Below the pieces are notes generated by a model. It was given only the letters and a program-made list of their open reading frames with translations. It was not told the origin of the DNA and did no database searches. Both the position numbers and the translations under genes were made by a program. Below, one piece after another: positions 7,794 to 18,632 of a DNA stretch of 64,000 bases. Positions within the stretch are counted from its first letter, which is position 1; the number at the start of each line of letters is the position of its first letter. The DNA is from Bradyrhizobium sp. NP1 (GTDB lineage Bacteria > Pseudomonadota > Alphaproteobacteria > Rhizobiales > Xanthobacteraceae), in the NCBI RefSeq assembly GCF_030378205.1, contig NZ_CP127385.1, positions 310,001-374,000 of the forward strand. The letters are read 5' to 3'.

Positions 7794-9041
7794 TCAACTG
7801 TCTCGGACGGCCGCCAGCACTTCCTTGGCCGCGCGCTCGCCACTGTCCCGTGCGCCGTGGGCGGTGGAGAAGAAGTGCGGCGAGGTGGCCTCGCCCGCGA
7901 AGAACAGTCTGCCGTCCACGGGGGTGGCGAGCATGGCCCGCTTTCCCGCGTGGCCGGGCAGGGCGTGCGAATAGGAGCCGCGCGCGAACGGATCATGCGC
8001 CCAGCGCGACTCCTTCAGCGGCTTCAGCTTGCGCCTGATGTCGTTGCCCAGGAACGAGACGATCTCGTCGATCGCGTATGCCGCGATCGCGCCGTCGCCC
8101 TTGTCCTCCAGCGCTCTTGCAAAACGGCCGCCGAAAAAGCCCTCGATGCAGGGCTGGCCGAACGGGCGCAGATGATAGGTGCCCATCTCGGTGCGCATGG
8201 TGGCGCCGCGCAGATTGCCTTCCTTGGGCAGCGCTTCGGGCTCCTCCAGCGCCAGCGTCACCTTGTCGGCGAGGCCGAGCGGCAGCGCGGCCGCGGCATC
8301 GACCTTGGCCGGCAGCGCGGGCGAGAAGCGGATCGCCTGATCCGCGATCAGATTGGTCGGCACGGTGACGATGACCTTGCGCGCGGTCAGCGTGCCCCGT
8401 GATGTCCCGATGCGGATGTCCTGGCCTGAATAATCGATCAGGGTGACGTTGCAGGAAAGCGCCAGCGGGCAGGGCGCGCCATAGGCCGCGATCAGCGCAC
8501 CATAGCCGCGGCGCACCCGCCAGTTGATGTTGGTGTCCACATAGGCGTCGAGATCGAGGATCGAGACCTGGTCGAGCTCGCTGCCGTTCACATAGGTCGA
8601 GATCGCGTCGATCATCGGATTCCAGCGGTTGCCGGGCTCCAGACAGCGGCTTGCCGGCGTATCGCGGCCGCTGCGCGCCGCCTGCTCGACACGATCATAG
8701 AACGCCTCGAGCGCCCGCATGTACTCGTCGCGCTCCTTTTGCGGAAACGCCTTGCCATAGGCGCGCTCGCGCCAGGGCGGCAGCGTCTTGTCGACCGCGA
8801 AGCCGAGATGCGCGGCGATCGGCACGAAGGAATTCTTGTCCGCCGAATGCAGCCAGCCGCAGCCGAGGTCGAACACCACGTCGGGCGCAGCCTGGATCGT
8901 ATGCGCGCGGCCGCCGACGCGCTCGCGCGCCTCGAGCACGATGAGCGACAGGCCGGAATCCTTCAGGGCGTTGGCGGCGCCGAGGCCCGCGGCGCCTGCG
9001 CCGACGATGGCGACGTCAACGGAGGAGGGGAGGGAGACCAT
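7794..9041 (-). CDS. FAD-dependent amine oxidase (flavin monoamine oxidase family)
   Basis: A 415-residue flavoprotein. The N-terminal Rossmann motif VAIVGAGAAGLGAANAL and the following VLEARERVGGRAHT bind FAD, and LFFAGEATSPHFFSTAHGA near the C terminus is the typical second FAD contact of the amine oxidase family. No signal peptide is seen. The amine substrate cannot be assigned. The restriction operon begins directly behind its stop codon; typA lies upstream beyond a 177-base repeat-containing gap. Confidence 0.88.
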   Translation of the reverse strand: MVSLPSSVDVAIVGAGAAGLGAANALKDSGLSLIVLEARERVGGRAHTIQAAPDVVFDLGCGWLHSADKNSFVPIAAHLGFAVDKTLPPWRERAYGKAFPQKERDEYMRALEAFYDRVEQAARSGRDTPASRCLEPGNRWNPMIDAISTYVNGSELDQVSILDLDAYVDTNINWRVRRGYGALIAAYGAPCPLALSCNVTLIDYSGQDIRIGTSRGTLTARKVIVTVPTNLIADQAIRFSPALPAKVDAAAALPLGLADKVTLALEEPEALPKEGNLRGATMRTEMGTYHLRPFGQPCIEGFFGGRFARALEDKGDGAIAAYAIDEIVSFLGNDIRRKLKPLKESRWAHDPFARGSYSHALPGHAGKRAMLATPVDGRLFFAGEATSPHFFSTAHGARDSGERAAKEVLAAVRDS

Positions 9042-9136
9042 GACTCGGCTCTAGCACGTTCGGCGGTGCGCCTGAAGTCGCCACCAGTTTAGCCGTCATC
9101 ACCCGCCTTGTGCGCAACCGCGCACTGGAGCGGGTG

Positions 9137-9210
9137 ATCCAGTATTCCAGAGACAGCGGTGATCGAGCCGATAGGCCGCGGCGTACTGGATGCCCCGCAT
9201 CCGCGGGGCA
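9137..9210. repeat. Palindromic intergenic repeat element
   Basis: ATCCAGTA (9137-9144) pairs with TACTGGAT (9184-9191), and a second perfect 8-bp hairpin TGCCCCGC-ATCC-GCGGGGCA follows at 9191-9210. The whole lies between the start of the amine oxidase gene and the end of typA. The layout resembles dispersed palindromic repeats of Bradyrhizobium genomes; copy number cannot be judged here. It may also act as a typA terminator, although no T-run follows. Confidence 0.55.
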
Positions 9211-9218
9211 TGAAAGGA

Positions 9219-11045
<1,827 letters not shown>

Positions 11046-11362
11046 GGCGATTTCTTCGGGTCAGTTCTTGGGGTCAATTCTTGCTTCAACAGACAATGGG
11101 TTTGACGCGATCACACGGGATAACCGGGATCTTTGCCTCGCAGATGACGCCTATAACCCTGAATTTTGCGGGCCCTTGCGACCCAAAAAGCAAGCCCGGC
11201 CAAAGGGACCGGGCACAGCTTCGCTCGTTGCGCTGCAATATAGTCAGAAAACGCTAAAAAACAATGGCTTGTTTGCCAGCCTAGGTCCCTATTTTCACTG
11301 CCCCGGCAAGCGATTTTGCGGGTCTCGGCCACCTTTTTGCGGCCGCGCTTGCAGGCGCTGCC
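11046..11362. other. 317-base intergenic region between typA and the Crp/Fnr gene
   Basis: No convincing gene is present. It should hold the typA promoter and the 3' end of the Crp/Fnr transcript. A 6-bp hairpin GCCCGG/CCGGGC (11194-11199 with 11209-11214) and an AT-rich patch around 11240-11270 are the only visible structures. A 73-codon minus-strand frame (11111-11332) lacks a ribosome site and looks random. Confidence 0.4.
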
Positions 11363-12124
11363 TTACGCCGTCGCCGCTTCCTCCGTCGGATAGACCCCGC
11401 GCAGCACCTCCTCGAAATGGTTCTTCACCGATTCGTTGCAGAGGCAGGCGCGGATCTTCAGCGCGTCGGGATTGCGCACCAGGATCGAGCCGCGTCTCGT
11501 TTCCAGGATGCCTTCCGCCTTGAAGGACTGTATCACCCGGCTGGTATAGCTGCGTCCCACCCCGAGCAGGGTCGCAAGCTGCTCGTGGGTCAGCGGCACG
11601 CTGCCGTCGCCGTTGCGCTCCATCGCCGAGATGATCCATTTCGCGGTGCGCTGCTCGATGGAATGGATCGCGTTGCAGGCGGTCGACTGGAAGATCTGCG
11701 CCAGCATGCAGTCGGCATAGCGCGCGAATACGTTGCGCAAGGTGTTCGACTTCACCTTGGCGGCGTCGAGCTTGCCGACCGATAGGCGGACGAAGGGTCC
11801 GCCGAACTTGACCACGATGCGGGTGTAGGCCGGCAGATAACCCTGGCTGACGATGCCGCCGATCGCGCCCTCGCGGCCGACCAGGATTGTCTCGACGTCG
11901 CGGCCGTCCTCGTTCGGAACGAGATAGGTGGCAAGGCTCGGCCCGCACGGGAAATGCACGACGTCGACATTGTCGCCGGGATTGTAGAGCAGGTCCTCGG
12001 CCTGAGCCTCTACGCGCGCCAGTTGCGGCTCGATCAGGCTGTAGTCGGCGGCGCTCAGCCAGCGCAGCAAATTGTTGTAAGGGCGATCACCAAGTTTCGA
12101 GATGTTGGATTGTCCTGCGATCAT
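11363..12124 (-). CDS. Crp/Fnr family transcriptional regulator
   Basis: A 253-residue regulator with an N-terminal cyclic-nucleotide-binding-like domain (about residues 20-150) and a C-terminal winged helix: LTHEQLATLLGVGRSYTSRV at about 186-205 is the HTH. The N-terminal Cys cluster of true Fnr proteins is absent, so oxygen sensing through an Fe-S cluster is unlikely. A ligand is not evident. It is divergent from an orphan response regulator with 171 bases between the starts. Confidence 0.88.
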   Translation of the reverse strand: MIAGQSNISKLGDRPYNNLLRWLSAADYSLIEPQLARVEAQAEDLLYNPGDNVDVVHFPCGPSLATYLVPNEDGRDVETILVGREGAIGGIVSQGYLPAYTRIVVKFGGPFVRLSVGKLDAAKVKSNTLRNVFARYADCMLAQIFQSTACNAIHSIEQRTAKWIISAMERNGDGSVPLTHEQLATLLGVGRSYTSRVIQSFKAEGILETRRGSILVRNPDALKIRACLCNESVKNHFEEVLRGVYPTEEAATA

Positions 12125-12295
12125 TGGAAAACACTCCCCCTGCCGCCGACAAGCATAGCTGTCAGCAGCCGGAACTTATGTTCACAAGTGCACAGACAAA
12201 GAGAACGGCGATGTGGTGCTTAGGTTCCCAGACCGAGCCTCGCAAAGTGCGCCCGATCAGCGGGCCCCTTTGCCGACCCGAGAGCCCCCGAGACC

Positions 12296-12679
12296 ATGCA
12301 AGCCTCCTCTGCCGGTGCCCTGCCGGATGACGTCTTGATCGTCGAGGATGACCCGATCATCGCCCTCGACTTCGAAGACAGGATTCTCGGCTTCGGCGTC
12401 AAGGCCGTGCGCACCGCCGGCAACGTTGCCCGCGCGCTCGTCGTGATTGCCGAACGTCCGCCCGGCTTTGCGCTGCTCGACGTCGGCCTTGTCGGCGAAA
12501 ACAGTTTAGCCATTGCCGCGCGGCTCGACGCCCTGAAAATCCCGTTCGCGTTCGTGACCGGCTATGGCGCCGACACAAAGATCCCGCCGGCCTTCGCGAG
12601 ACGGCCGCGATTGCCTAAACCCTGCTCGTCGGACGCGCTGCTCGCCGTGCTGCAACGCCACGCTGTGCGCGGGGGCTAG
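12296..12679 (+). CDS. Single-domain response regulator (CheY-like receiver)
   Basis: A 127-residue stand-alone receiver domain. The acidic pocket VEDD (Glu17-Asp18-Asp19), the phospho-acceptor Asp62 in LLDVGL, the T/S position in FVTGYG and the Lys in RLPKPCSS are all in place. No output domain follows, so it would act through protein contact or a phosphorelay. No kinase is adjacent; the hybrid kinase at 34-36 kb is too far to assign. Confidence 0.85.
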   Translation: MQASSAGALPDDVLIVEDDPIIALDFEDRILGFGVKAVRTAGNVARALVVIAERPPGFALLDVGLVGENSLAIAARLDALKIPFAFVTGYGADTKIPPAFARRPRLPKPCSSDALLAVLQRHAVRGG

Positions 12680-12753
12680 GACAGGCCCGAAAGGCATTGG
12701 AAGTGCCGCGCTCTCCCCCGCCGCGGAGAGGGCAAGCGAACGTGCGGGTCGCC

Positions 12754-14352
12754 CTAAACCAGCTTCGGATCGAGCGTGGTCGACCATAGCGCGACGTCGG
12801 CGCGGTCGCGCAGCGTCACCGTCATCTGGCCAGACGCGCCGTCGATCTTCACATGGCCGAAGAACTGCATGCCGGCCGACGGCGGCAGGTTCTGCTTGTC
12901 GAGGCCCGGCGCCTTGATGAAGCGCACTTCGGGGCCGAACGTGTTGTCGAGCTCGTTCGGACCGAACGTGCCGGCATGCAGCGGGCCTGAGACGAATTCC
13001 CAGAACGGCTCGAAATCCTGGAATTGCGCCTTGTCCGGGTTGTAGTAGTGCGCCGCCGCGTAATGCACATCGGCGGTGAGCCAGACCGTGTTGTGGATCG
13101 GCGCGGTCTTGATGAAGCGCAGGATGTCGGCGATCTCGAGCTCGCGGCCGCGCGGCGGGCCGTCGCCTTGCGCGAACGCCTCCGAGCCCTTCCTGTTCGT
13201 CGCATCGTCATAGACGATGAGCGAGAGCGGCATGTCGGAAGCGATCACCTTCCAGGTGGCGCGCGAGTTCAGAAGCTCGCGCTTCAGCCAGGCCATCTGG
13301 TCGGGGCCGAGGAAATAGGCGTCGGGACCGTAAGCCGTCTGCTGGTTCGGCCCGTTGGGCCCGCGGTAGCTGCGCTCGTCGAGCATGAAGACGTCGAGAT
13401 GCGGGCCGTAGCTCAGCGTGCGGTAGACCCGGCCCGGTTCCACGATGCTTTCACGCATCGGGTACATCTCGTGGAAGGCGCGCGCGGCGCGCGCCGCGAG
13501 CAGCGCGATGTTGCGCTCCTTGTAGGCCGCGGGCAGGTCCTTCGAGGCCGACCAGTTGTTGGTAACCTCGTGGTCGTCCCATTGCACGAAGATCGGCACC
13601 TCGGCGTTGAAGGCGCGCAGGTTTTCGTCGAGGAAATTGTACTTGTGGGCGGCGCGGAACTCATCCAGCGTCTCGGCCACCTTGGCCTTTTCGGGGATGG
13701 TGAGGTTCTTCCACAGCTTGCCGTCGGCGAGCGTCACTTCCGAGGGAATGACGCCATCGGCATAGATGGTGTCGCCGGAATGCAGGAAGAAATCCGGCCG
13801 GTGCTTCTTCATCGCCGAGAAGCTGAACATACCGCCGTCGTCGGCGTTGATGCCCCAGCCCTGGCCTGCGACGTCGCCGCCCCAGACGAAGGAAACGTCG
13901 CGCCGGTCGGCGGGCGCGGTGCGGAAGCGGCCGACCACCGGCTCGCTCATGATCTCGACATGCGAGAGATCGCGAAAACGCACGCGATAGAAAATGTCCT
14001 GACCGCCCGGCAGGTTGTCCACCAGCATCTTGGCGGTGAAATCGCTCTCGGGCAGGGCCGCGATCGGCGGCAGCGCGCGGGCATCCTTGAAGGACTCGGT
14101 GGTCGCGACCTCGATCAGCATCTGCGAGGGGCGGTCGGCGCGCGCCCACACCACGCCGCCATCGGCGCCGACGTCGCCGGACTGCACGCCGTGGGTGATC
14201 GCCGGCCGATCGGCAGCGCGCGACAGATAGGGCATTGCGATGGCGCTGATGCCGCTCGCGGCCGCGGTGGAGAGGAAGCGCCGGCGCGTGACGCCGTGCA
14301 GCTTCTGGCGGGGAATTCGGCAAGAAATTCGGCAAGAAATTCGGATCGTCAT
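12754..14352 (-). CDS. phoD: PhoD-family alkaline phosphatase (Tat-exported)
   Basis: A 532-residue secreted metallophosphatase. The signal is of Tat type (TRRRFLSTAAASG), followed by the PhoD N-terminal domain (ITHGVQSGDVGADGGVVWARAD). Metal-binding motifs include VWGGDVAGQGWG, FLHSGDTIYADG and QWDDHEVTNNW, and a late WLTADVHYAAAHYY. PhoD enzymes are Ca/Fe-dependent phosphodiesterase-monoesterases that release phosphate in the periplasm. The ATG at 14352 has a GGAGG site at good spacing and was chosen over a GTG 15 bases upstream. Confidence 0.92.
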   Translation of the reverse strand: MTIRISCRISCRIPRQKLHGVTRRRFLSTAAASGISAIAMPYLSRAADRPAITHGVQSGDVGADGGVVWARADRPSQMLIEVATTESFKDARALPPIAALPESDFTAKMLVDNLPGGQDIFYRVRFRDLSHVEIMSEPVVGRFRTAPADRRDVSFVWGGDVAGQGWGINADDGGMFSFSAMKKHRPDFFLHSGDTIYADGVIPSEVTLADGKLWKNLTIPEKAKVAETLDEFRAAHKYNFLDENLRAFNAEVPIFVQWDDHEVTNNWSASKDLPAAYKERNIALLAARAARAFHEMYPMRESIVEPGRVYRTLSYGPHLDVFMLDERSYRGPNGPNQQTAYGPDAYFLGPDQMAWLKRELLNSRATWKVIASDMPLSLIVYDDATNRKGSEAFAQGDGPPRGRELEIADILRFIKTAPIHNTVWLTADVHYAAAHYYNPDKAQFQDFEPFWEFVSGPLHAGTFGPNELDNTFGPEVRFIKAPGLDKQNLPPSAGMQFFGHVKIDGASGQMTVTLRDRADVALWSTTLDPKLV

Positions 14353-14465
14353 GCGAGCCTCCGTCACCGGCAGGATGCGCCGAGGGTGCCGAAAGACCTA
14401 GAAAGATTATGTGACGCCGCGATTACAGCAAACGATTGTTCACGCGCGCCCGCGGGCGCAAAGCC

Positions 14466-14816
14466 TCAAAGATGGGCAAGGATGTTGAGCAGGCGGCCAA
14501 AGGGATCTCGAACGTAGAACCGCCTGACGCCCCACGGCTCGGAGGCCGGGCCATATTCGATCGCAACGCCCTTGTCGGTCATCCGGCGATAGACGGAATC
14601 GAGATCGTCGACCTCGATCGAGAGGTCGGGCACGGCGGTGCCGGATCCGCCTTCCGTCGCCACGCTGAGCTGCGGCGTCATCGTCGCTTCGGAGGCAAAG
14701 GTCATGATCCAGCCGTGATCCATGACGAGGTCGAGCCCGAGCAGATCGCCATAAAAGGCTTTTGCCCGGCCGAGGTCGGATGCGGCGATGTTGGCGACGA
14801 TGCGCTTGACGGCCAT
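14466..14816 (-). CDS. VOC superfamily (glyoxalase/bleomycin-resistance-like) protein
   Basis: A 116-residue single vicinal-oxygen-chelate domain with paired beta-alpha-beta-beta-beta units: it opens VKRIVANIAASDLGRAKAFYGDLLGL and ends VRRFYVRDPFGRLLNILAHL, where D-P-F-G-x-x-x-x-x is the usual metal-side C-terminal signature. The group includes dioxygenases, isomerases and drug-binding proteins; the substrate is unknown. It sits alone between phoD and a TAXI gene on the same strand. Confidence 0.8.
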   Translation of the reverse strand: MAVKRIVANIAASDLGRAKAFYGDLLGLDLVMDHGWIMTFASEATMTPQLSVATEGGSGTAVPDLSIEVDDLDSVYRRMTDKGVAIEYGPASEPWGVRRFYVRDPFGRLLNILAHL

Positions 14817-14905
14817 GCCTGGCGTTTCTCCCTAACCGGCTCGCGGCACCGAACCGATCCGCAAACGCGCCCCCTGAAGCGGGAGCGAATGCCGGAATCG
14901 GACCA

Positions 14906-16351
14906 CTAGGTGCCGGTGGCGCGGAACGGGGCGCCCGGTGTGGCTCGCAGGTTCTGCGACAGGCTGAGCAGGAGCGCCTTGCGGTCGGCGACCGCGTTGT
15001 GGAACTGCTCGAGCGCGATGTTGAAGGCGGTGAGCGCGCCATCGTCGATCGCGCCATGGTCGTAGCACAACAGCGTATCGCGCAGGATGGTGTCGGCTTC
15101 GTCCTGCATCTGGTCGAGCTCTTCGGCGGTCTCGGAGCGCCGCGCGGCGGGGATCATCTCGAGCAGGCGTTCGCGCAGATGGGTGTTGCTGTCGCGCTCG
15201 TCCTTCTTCAGGTAACCGGCGAACCAGGCGCCGATCGAGCCCATCGCCGACAGCGCCATCAGGCCCCACCAGATGTAATCGCTGTAGCGGTCGAGGAAGG
15301 TCTTTTCCTCGCCGTCGACGAAGGCCGCCGCACCCGGATGCACGGGGATCGCGGCATCCTTGTCGGTGTCGGGCGTCTCGATCTTGGCCGCCAGCGGGAA
15401 TTCGGTCAGCAATTGCTGGCGCACCGCGAACAGCTGGCGCGCGAAGGTAGCAATCGTAGCGTCCGAAATTCCTTTGCGCGCCACAATGTGGTGGGCGAAG
15501 CTGATGGTCTTCACGTCGTCGTCGGGCCGGTCGGGCGAGCCGCCGAAGGCGCCGGCCGGGATTTCCGCGGCCTCGTAGACCGGATGGTTCTGTGCGATCG
15601 CTTCCGCCGTATCGACGGCGAGGAATGTCGGCGTGCCACCGTCCCTGGTCGATGCCGCGATCGCATCCGCCGTGATCTTGCTGTTGACGGGGCCGGCGGC
15701 GAGATAGGCATCGGCGCGCTGGTTGCGGATCGCCTCCGCCGCTTCCGTCGCGGGGAACTGCACGATCTCCACCTTGTTCGGATCGACGCCGTATTGCTGC
15801 AGGATCACCTTGAGCAGGTTGACATTGGCCTGGGTGCGGCCGACCACGCCGACGCGACGGCCGGCGAGCTGCGAAACCTTGGTGATCTTCGCGCCCTTCT
15901 TGCCTTTGCCGCGCGGCGGCACCCAGAGCACGGCGACGTTCTTGCGCAGCGTTGCGACCGCCTGCGCGTTCTTCGGCACGTCGAGGTCGCCGCGGACGAT
16001 GGCGAGATCGACCTTGCCCTCGGCGAGGTCCTGCGCGCTTACGGTTGCGCTCTCGGTCTGCACCGGCCGGAGGCGGACATAGCCGCGGGACTGGGCGAAG
16101 GCCTGCGTCAGCGCCTGCACGACCTTGACGTCATCGCTGTTGGGCGGGCCGACCGCGATGCGCAGGGTGACGGGGCGTATCGCGAAGTAGTAGCCGCCGG
16201 CGAGCGCGCCGATGATCGCGAGCAGGCCGGCCACGGTGATGAGCATCGCCCGCCGCGCCGCCGAGCGGCGCGAGGTCGAAGGCAAAACGTCGGCAGGTTC
16301 GGGGCCGCTCGTCATCGATCTGGCAAACAACCGCTTCAGGCTCGGTTTCAT
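14906..16351 (-). CDS. Membrane-anchored TAXI-family receptor with cytoplasmic tail
   Basis: A 481-residue protein. A hydrophobic anchor (about residues 35-57, AMLITVAGLLAIIGALAGGYYF) is followed by a TAXI-type TRAP solute-binding domain (VTLRIAVGPPNSDD, then KVVQALTQAFAQSRGYVRL). A second membrane segment, WWGLMALSAMGSIGAWFAGYL, lies near residue 363, and about 100 mainly helical, charged residues follow. Ordinary TAXI proteins are free periplasmic subunits and lack the second helix and tail. No DctM/DctQ permease is nearby. It may act as a sensor rather than in transport (inference). ATG 16351 was preferred to an upstream TTG. Confidence 0.8.
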   Translation of the reverse strand: MKPSLKRLFARSMTSGPEPADVLPSTSRRSAARRAMLITVAGLLAIIGALAGGYYFAIRPVTLRIAVGPPNSDDVKVVQALTQAFAQSRGYVRLRPVQTESATVSAQDLAEGKVDLAIVRGDLDVPKNAQAVATLRKNVAVLWVPPRGKGKKGAKITKVSQLAGRRVGVVGRTQANVNLLKVILQQYGVDPNKVEIVQFPATEAAEAIRNQRADAYLAAGPVNSKITADAIAASTRDGGTPTFLAVDTAEAIAQNHPVYEAAEIPAGAFGGSPDRPDDDVKTISFAHHIVARKGISDATIATFARQLFAVRQQLLTEFPLAAKIETPDTDKDAAIPVHPGAAAFVDGEEKTFLDRYSDYIWWGLMALSAMGSIGAWFAGYLKKDERDSNTHLRERLLEMIPAARRSETAEELDQMQDEADTILRDTLLCYDHGAIDDGALTAFNIALEQFHNAVADRKALLLSLSQNLRATPGAPFRATGT

Positions 16352-16503
16352 CGTCCCAAATGTAGGGCCGTGCAATAGTCTAGCAAATTCCGGGATAAAG
16401 CGGGATTACAAGCCCGTCATGGTTACCGGGAGGCGGAACAGGACCCGGAACCGGCTGCAAATGTTAGGATAGGGGGCAAACCAGCCCAAAACAGGAGGCG
16501 ATC

Positions 16504-16809
16504 ATGGCCGGACGTCTGTCAGGGGAGATGCGGAAAGCGGCGCTACAAGGCGTTCCCGGCTGGTCGGAAACGCCGGGGCGGGACGCCATCGGACGGACCT
16601 TCACCTTCAGCGATTTCAACGAGGCCTTCGGCTTCATGGCGCGCGTGGCGCTGGTCGCCGAGAAGAGCAACCATCACCCGGAATGGCGAAACGTTTACAA
16701 GACCGTAGAGGTGGTGCTGTCGACCCACGATGCCGGCGGGCTGACCTCGCGCGACATCGAGCTGGCGAAGGCGATGAACGCGATCGCCGCTCAGCTCGGC
16801 ATGTCCTGA
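16504..16809 (+). CDS. phhB: Pterin-4-alpha-carbinolamine dehydratase
   Basis: A 101-residue enzyme that dehydrates 4a-hydroxytetrahydropterin during recycling of the cofactor of phenylalanine hydroxylase. The active-site cluster [16 protein letters not shown] and the following [16 protein letters not shown] are the family signature. An AGGAGG ribosome site precedes the ATG. No phenylalanine hydroxylase gene is in the window. Some homologues also work with molybdopterin or act as regulators, so the pathway link is inferred. Confidence 0.92.
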   Translation: MAGRLSGEMRKAALQGVPGWSETPGRDAIGRTFTFSDFNEAFGFMARVALVAEKSNHHPEWRNVYKTVEVVLSTHDAGGLTSRDIELAKAMNAIAAQLGMS

Positions 16810-16945
16810 TCGGGCGGGCTCGAGCCTTGCGGCGCGGCGGCGACATCCCCAACTGCCAGGGCGGCGGCTCCGCAAATGATGCGAATGTCAGAACCGGGAC
16901 ACTAGCGCGTGCTGCGGCGATCTGCCGCCGGCGGGGAAGGGAGCA

Positions 16946-17335
16946 ATGGCTTCAGAACACAGCGTAGGCTTCGAGCCGGCCGACCGGCTCGCCGAGGACC
17001 GCGAGAGCGTGCGCCGCCGCTTCTGGATCAAGTTCAAGCGCGTGGTGGCGCACCTGCCGTTCGCGGAAGATCTGCTCGCCGCCTATTACTGCGCCTTCGA
17101 CCGGCAGACGCCGCGGCATGTGCAGGCGGCGCTGCTCGGCGCCATCGCCTATTTCATCCTGCCGTTCGATTTCATTCCTGACATGCTGCCGGTGCTCGGT
17201 TTCACCGACGATGCGGCGGTGCTGGCAACTGCGATCCGGCTGGTCGCGAGCCACATCACGCCGGATCATCACGCCGCCGCGCGCGCCGCGCTCAAGCGCG
17301 GCCTCGATGCGGAAAGCGAAGCGGGATCGCGGTGA
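16946..17335 (+). CDS. YkvA family protein (DUF1232)
   Basis: A 129-residue protein with the DUF1232 core at about residues 50-100: RHVQAALLGAIAYFILPFDFIPDMLPVLGFTDDAAVL, read here as a membrane-associated hairpin with the conserved P-x-D-x-I/L-P-D pattern. The function of the family is unknown. A GGGGAAGGGAG site precedes the ATG. Its stop overlaps the start of the cyclase gene (GTGA), so the two are translationally coupled. Confidence 0.88.
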   Translation: MASEHSVGFEPADRLAEDRESVRRRFWIKFKRVVAHLPFAEDLLAAYYCAFDRQTPRHVQAALLGAIAYFILPFDFIPDMLPVLGFTDDAAVLATAIRLVASHITPDHHAAARAALKRGLDAESEAGSR

Positions 17336-18507
17336 CGCAGCGAGTTCAGGACAGCGACCATCCGGTCATCCGCTGGCTGATGACGGAGGCGCGCAGGCAT
17401 GCCGAGCCGAACGCATTCCTGGAGGCGTTTGCGCAAGCGCTTCGCGACGCCGGCGTCGATGTGGCGCGCATCACCACGGGCGTGCCGATCCTGCATCCGC
17501 AGATCTTCTCCTTCAGCGGCCTGTGGGAGCTCGGCAAGGGCACCAGCGAGCGGCTGTATCGCGCCGGATCGGCGACGTCACCGACGCTGCTCAACAGCCC
17601 GATCCGCATCGCGTATGACGGCGGCGGTCCGGTGCGCTGCGATCTCGCGGCGCCCGCGCGCGAGGGCGAGTTTCCGATCCTCGCCGACCTGCGCAGCGAG
17701 GGCTATACCGACTATGTCGTCCATGCTGTGCCGTTCGCCGACGGCAGTCACAAGGCGCTGTCGTTCGCCACGCGGCGTCTAGGCGGCTTCACGGCCGCCG
17801 ACCTCGCGCTGTTCCAGGCGATGATCCCGGCGGTCGCCTTCAATCTCGAGGTCCAGGCGCTGCGCCGCACCGCGCGCACCTTGCTCGACACCTATGTCGG
17901 CAGGCAATCCGGCGGCCGCGTGCTCGACGGCCAGATCCAGCGCGGCAGCGGCGAGACCATTCGCGCGGTGATCTGGCTCTGCGACTTGCGCGGCTTCACG
18001 AAACTTTCCGAGGCGCTGCCGCGCGACGCGCTGATCGACCTGCTCAACGCCTATTTCGGCCCGATGTGCGATGCGGTTGCCGCGGCGGGCGGCGAGATCC
18101 TGAAATTCATCGGCGATGCGATGCTGGCGATCTTTCCGATCGGCGGCGACGTCGGAGCGACATGCCGCGCCGCGCTGGCGGCCGCCGATCGCGCGCAGGC
18201 GCAGCTTTCCGAGGAGAACGGCAGGCGTGCGCAGGCCGGCCTGCCGCGCATCGAATACGGCATCGCGCTGCATCTCGGCGACGTCATGTACGGCAATATC
18301 GGCAGCGACACCCGGCTCGATTTCACGGTGATCGGGCCGGCGGTCAACCTGACTGCGCGCATCGAATCGATGTGTCGCGAGCTCGGACAGCAGGTGCTGC
18401 TGTCGTCCGATTTCGTGCGCGAGGGCGGCATCGCCGCGCGCCCGCTCGGCACCTTCGCGCTGAAGGGCGTCGCGGCCGCGCAGGAGATCTTTGCCGCGGC
18501 CGGCTAA
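17332..18507 (+). CDS. Class III adenylate/guanylate cyclase
   Basis: A 391-residue protein. Residues 1-190 are a non-catalytic N-terminal region, joined by the linker LLDTYVGRQSGGRVLDGQ to the cyclase homology domain. Metal-binding aspartates are in WLCDLRGFT and KFIGDAMLAIF, and the transition-state Asn/Arg in GPAVNLTARIE. The domain is therefore probably active in making cAMP. The purine-selecting residues are not conclusive by eye. The start is GTG overlapping the ykvA-like stop. The stop codon TAA lies inside an inverted repeat. Confidence 0.9.
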   Translation: MTQRVQDSDHPVIRWLMTEARRHAEPNAFLEAFAQALRDAGVDVARITTGVPILHPQIFSFSGLWELGKGTSERLYRAGSATSPTLLNSPIRIAYDGGGPVRCDLAAPAREGEFPILADLRSEGYTDYVVHAVPFADGSHKALSFATRRLGGFTAADLALFQAMIPAVAFNLEVQALRRTARTLLDTYVGRQSGGRVLDGQIQRGSGETIRAVIWLCDLRGFTKLSEALPRDALIDLLNAYFGPMCDAVAAAGGEILKFIGDAMLAIFPIGGDVGATCRAALAAADRAQAQLSEENGRRAQAGLPRIEYGIALHLGDVMYGNIGSDTRLDFTVIGPAVNLTARIESMCRELGQQVLLSSDFVREGGIAARPLGTFALKGVAAAQEIFAAAG

Positions 18508-18632
18508 AGCGCGATGAGATCAGGCTGAATCGTCATCGCGCTTTAGATTCTTGATCGAGCATGATCTCCGCGCAAACGCGTTCCGCGTTTGTCGCGAGGG
18601 AAAACGGCTACACACTTTTCCGGATCATGCTC
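18505..18632. repeat. Compound palindromic repeat between convergent genes
   Basis: Three nested or adjacent palindromes fill the whole gap. TAAAGCGCGATGA (18505-18517) pairs with TCATCGCGCTTTA (18533-18545). GAGCATGATC (18557-18566) pairs with GATCATGCTC (18623-18632), enclosing the hairpin CAAACGCG-TTC-CGCGTTTG (18573-18591). The first arm contains the TAA stop of the cyclase, and the last arm abuts the TAG stop of the TAXI gene. It resembles a dispersed Bradyrhizobium intergenic repeat and could also end both transcripts. Confidence 0.75.

Noticed and set aside
11111..11332. A 73-codon minus-strand frame between typA and the Crp/Fnr gene.
   Set aside because: No ribosome site and no protein-like pattern; the region is better explained as promoter and transcript ends.
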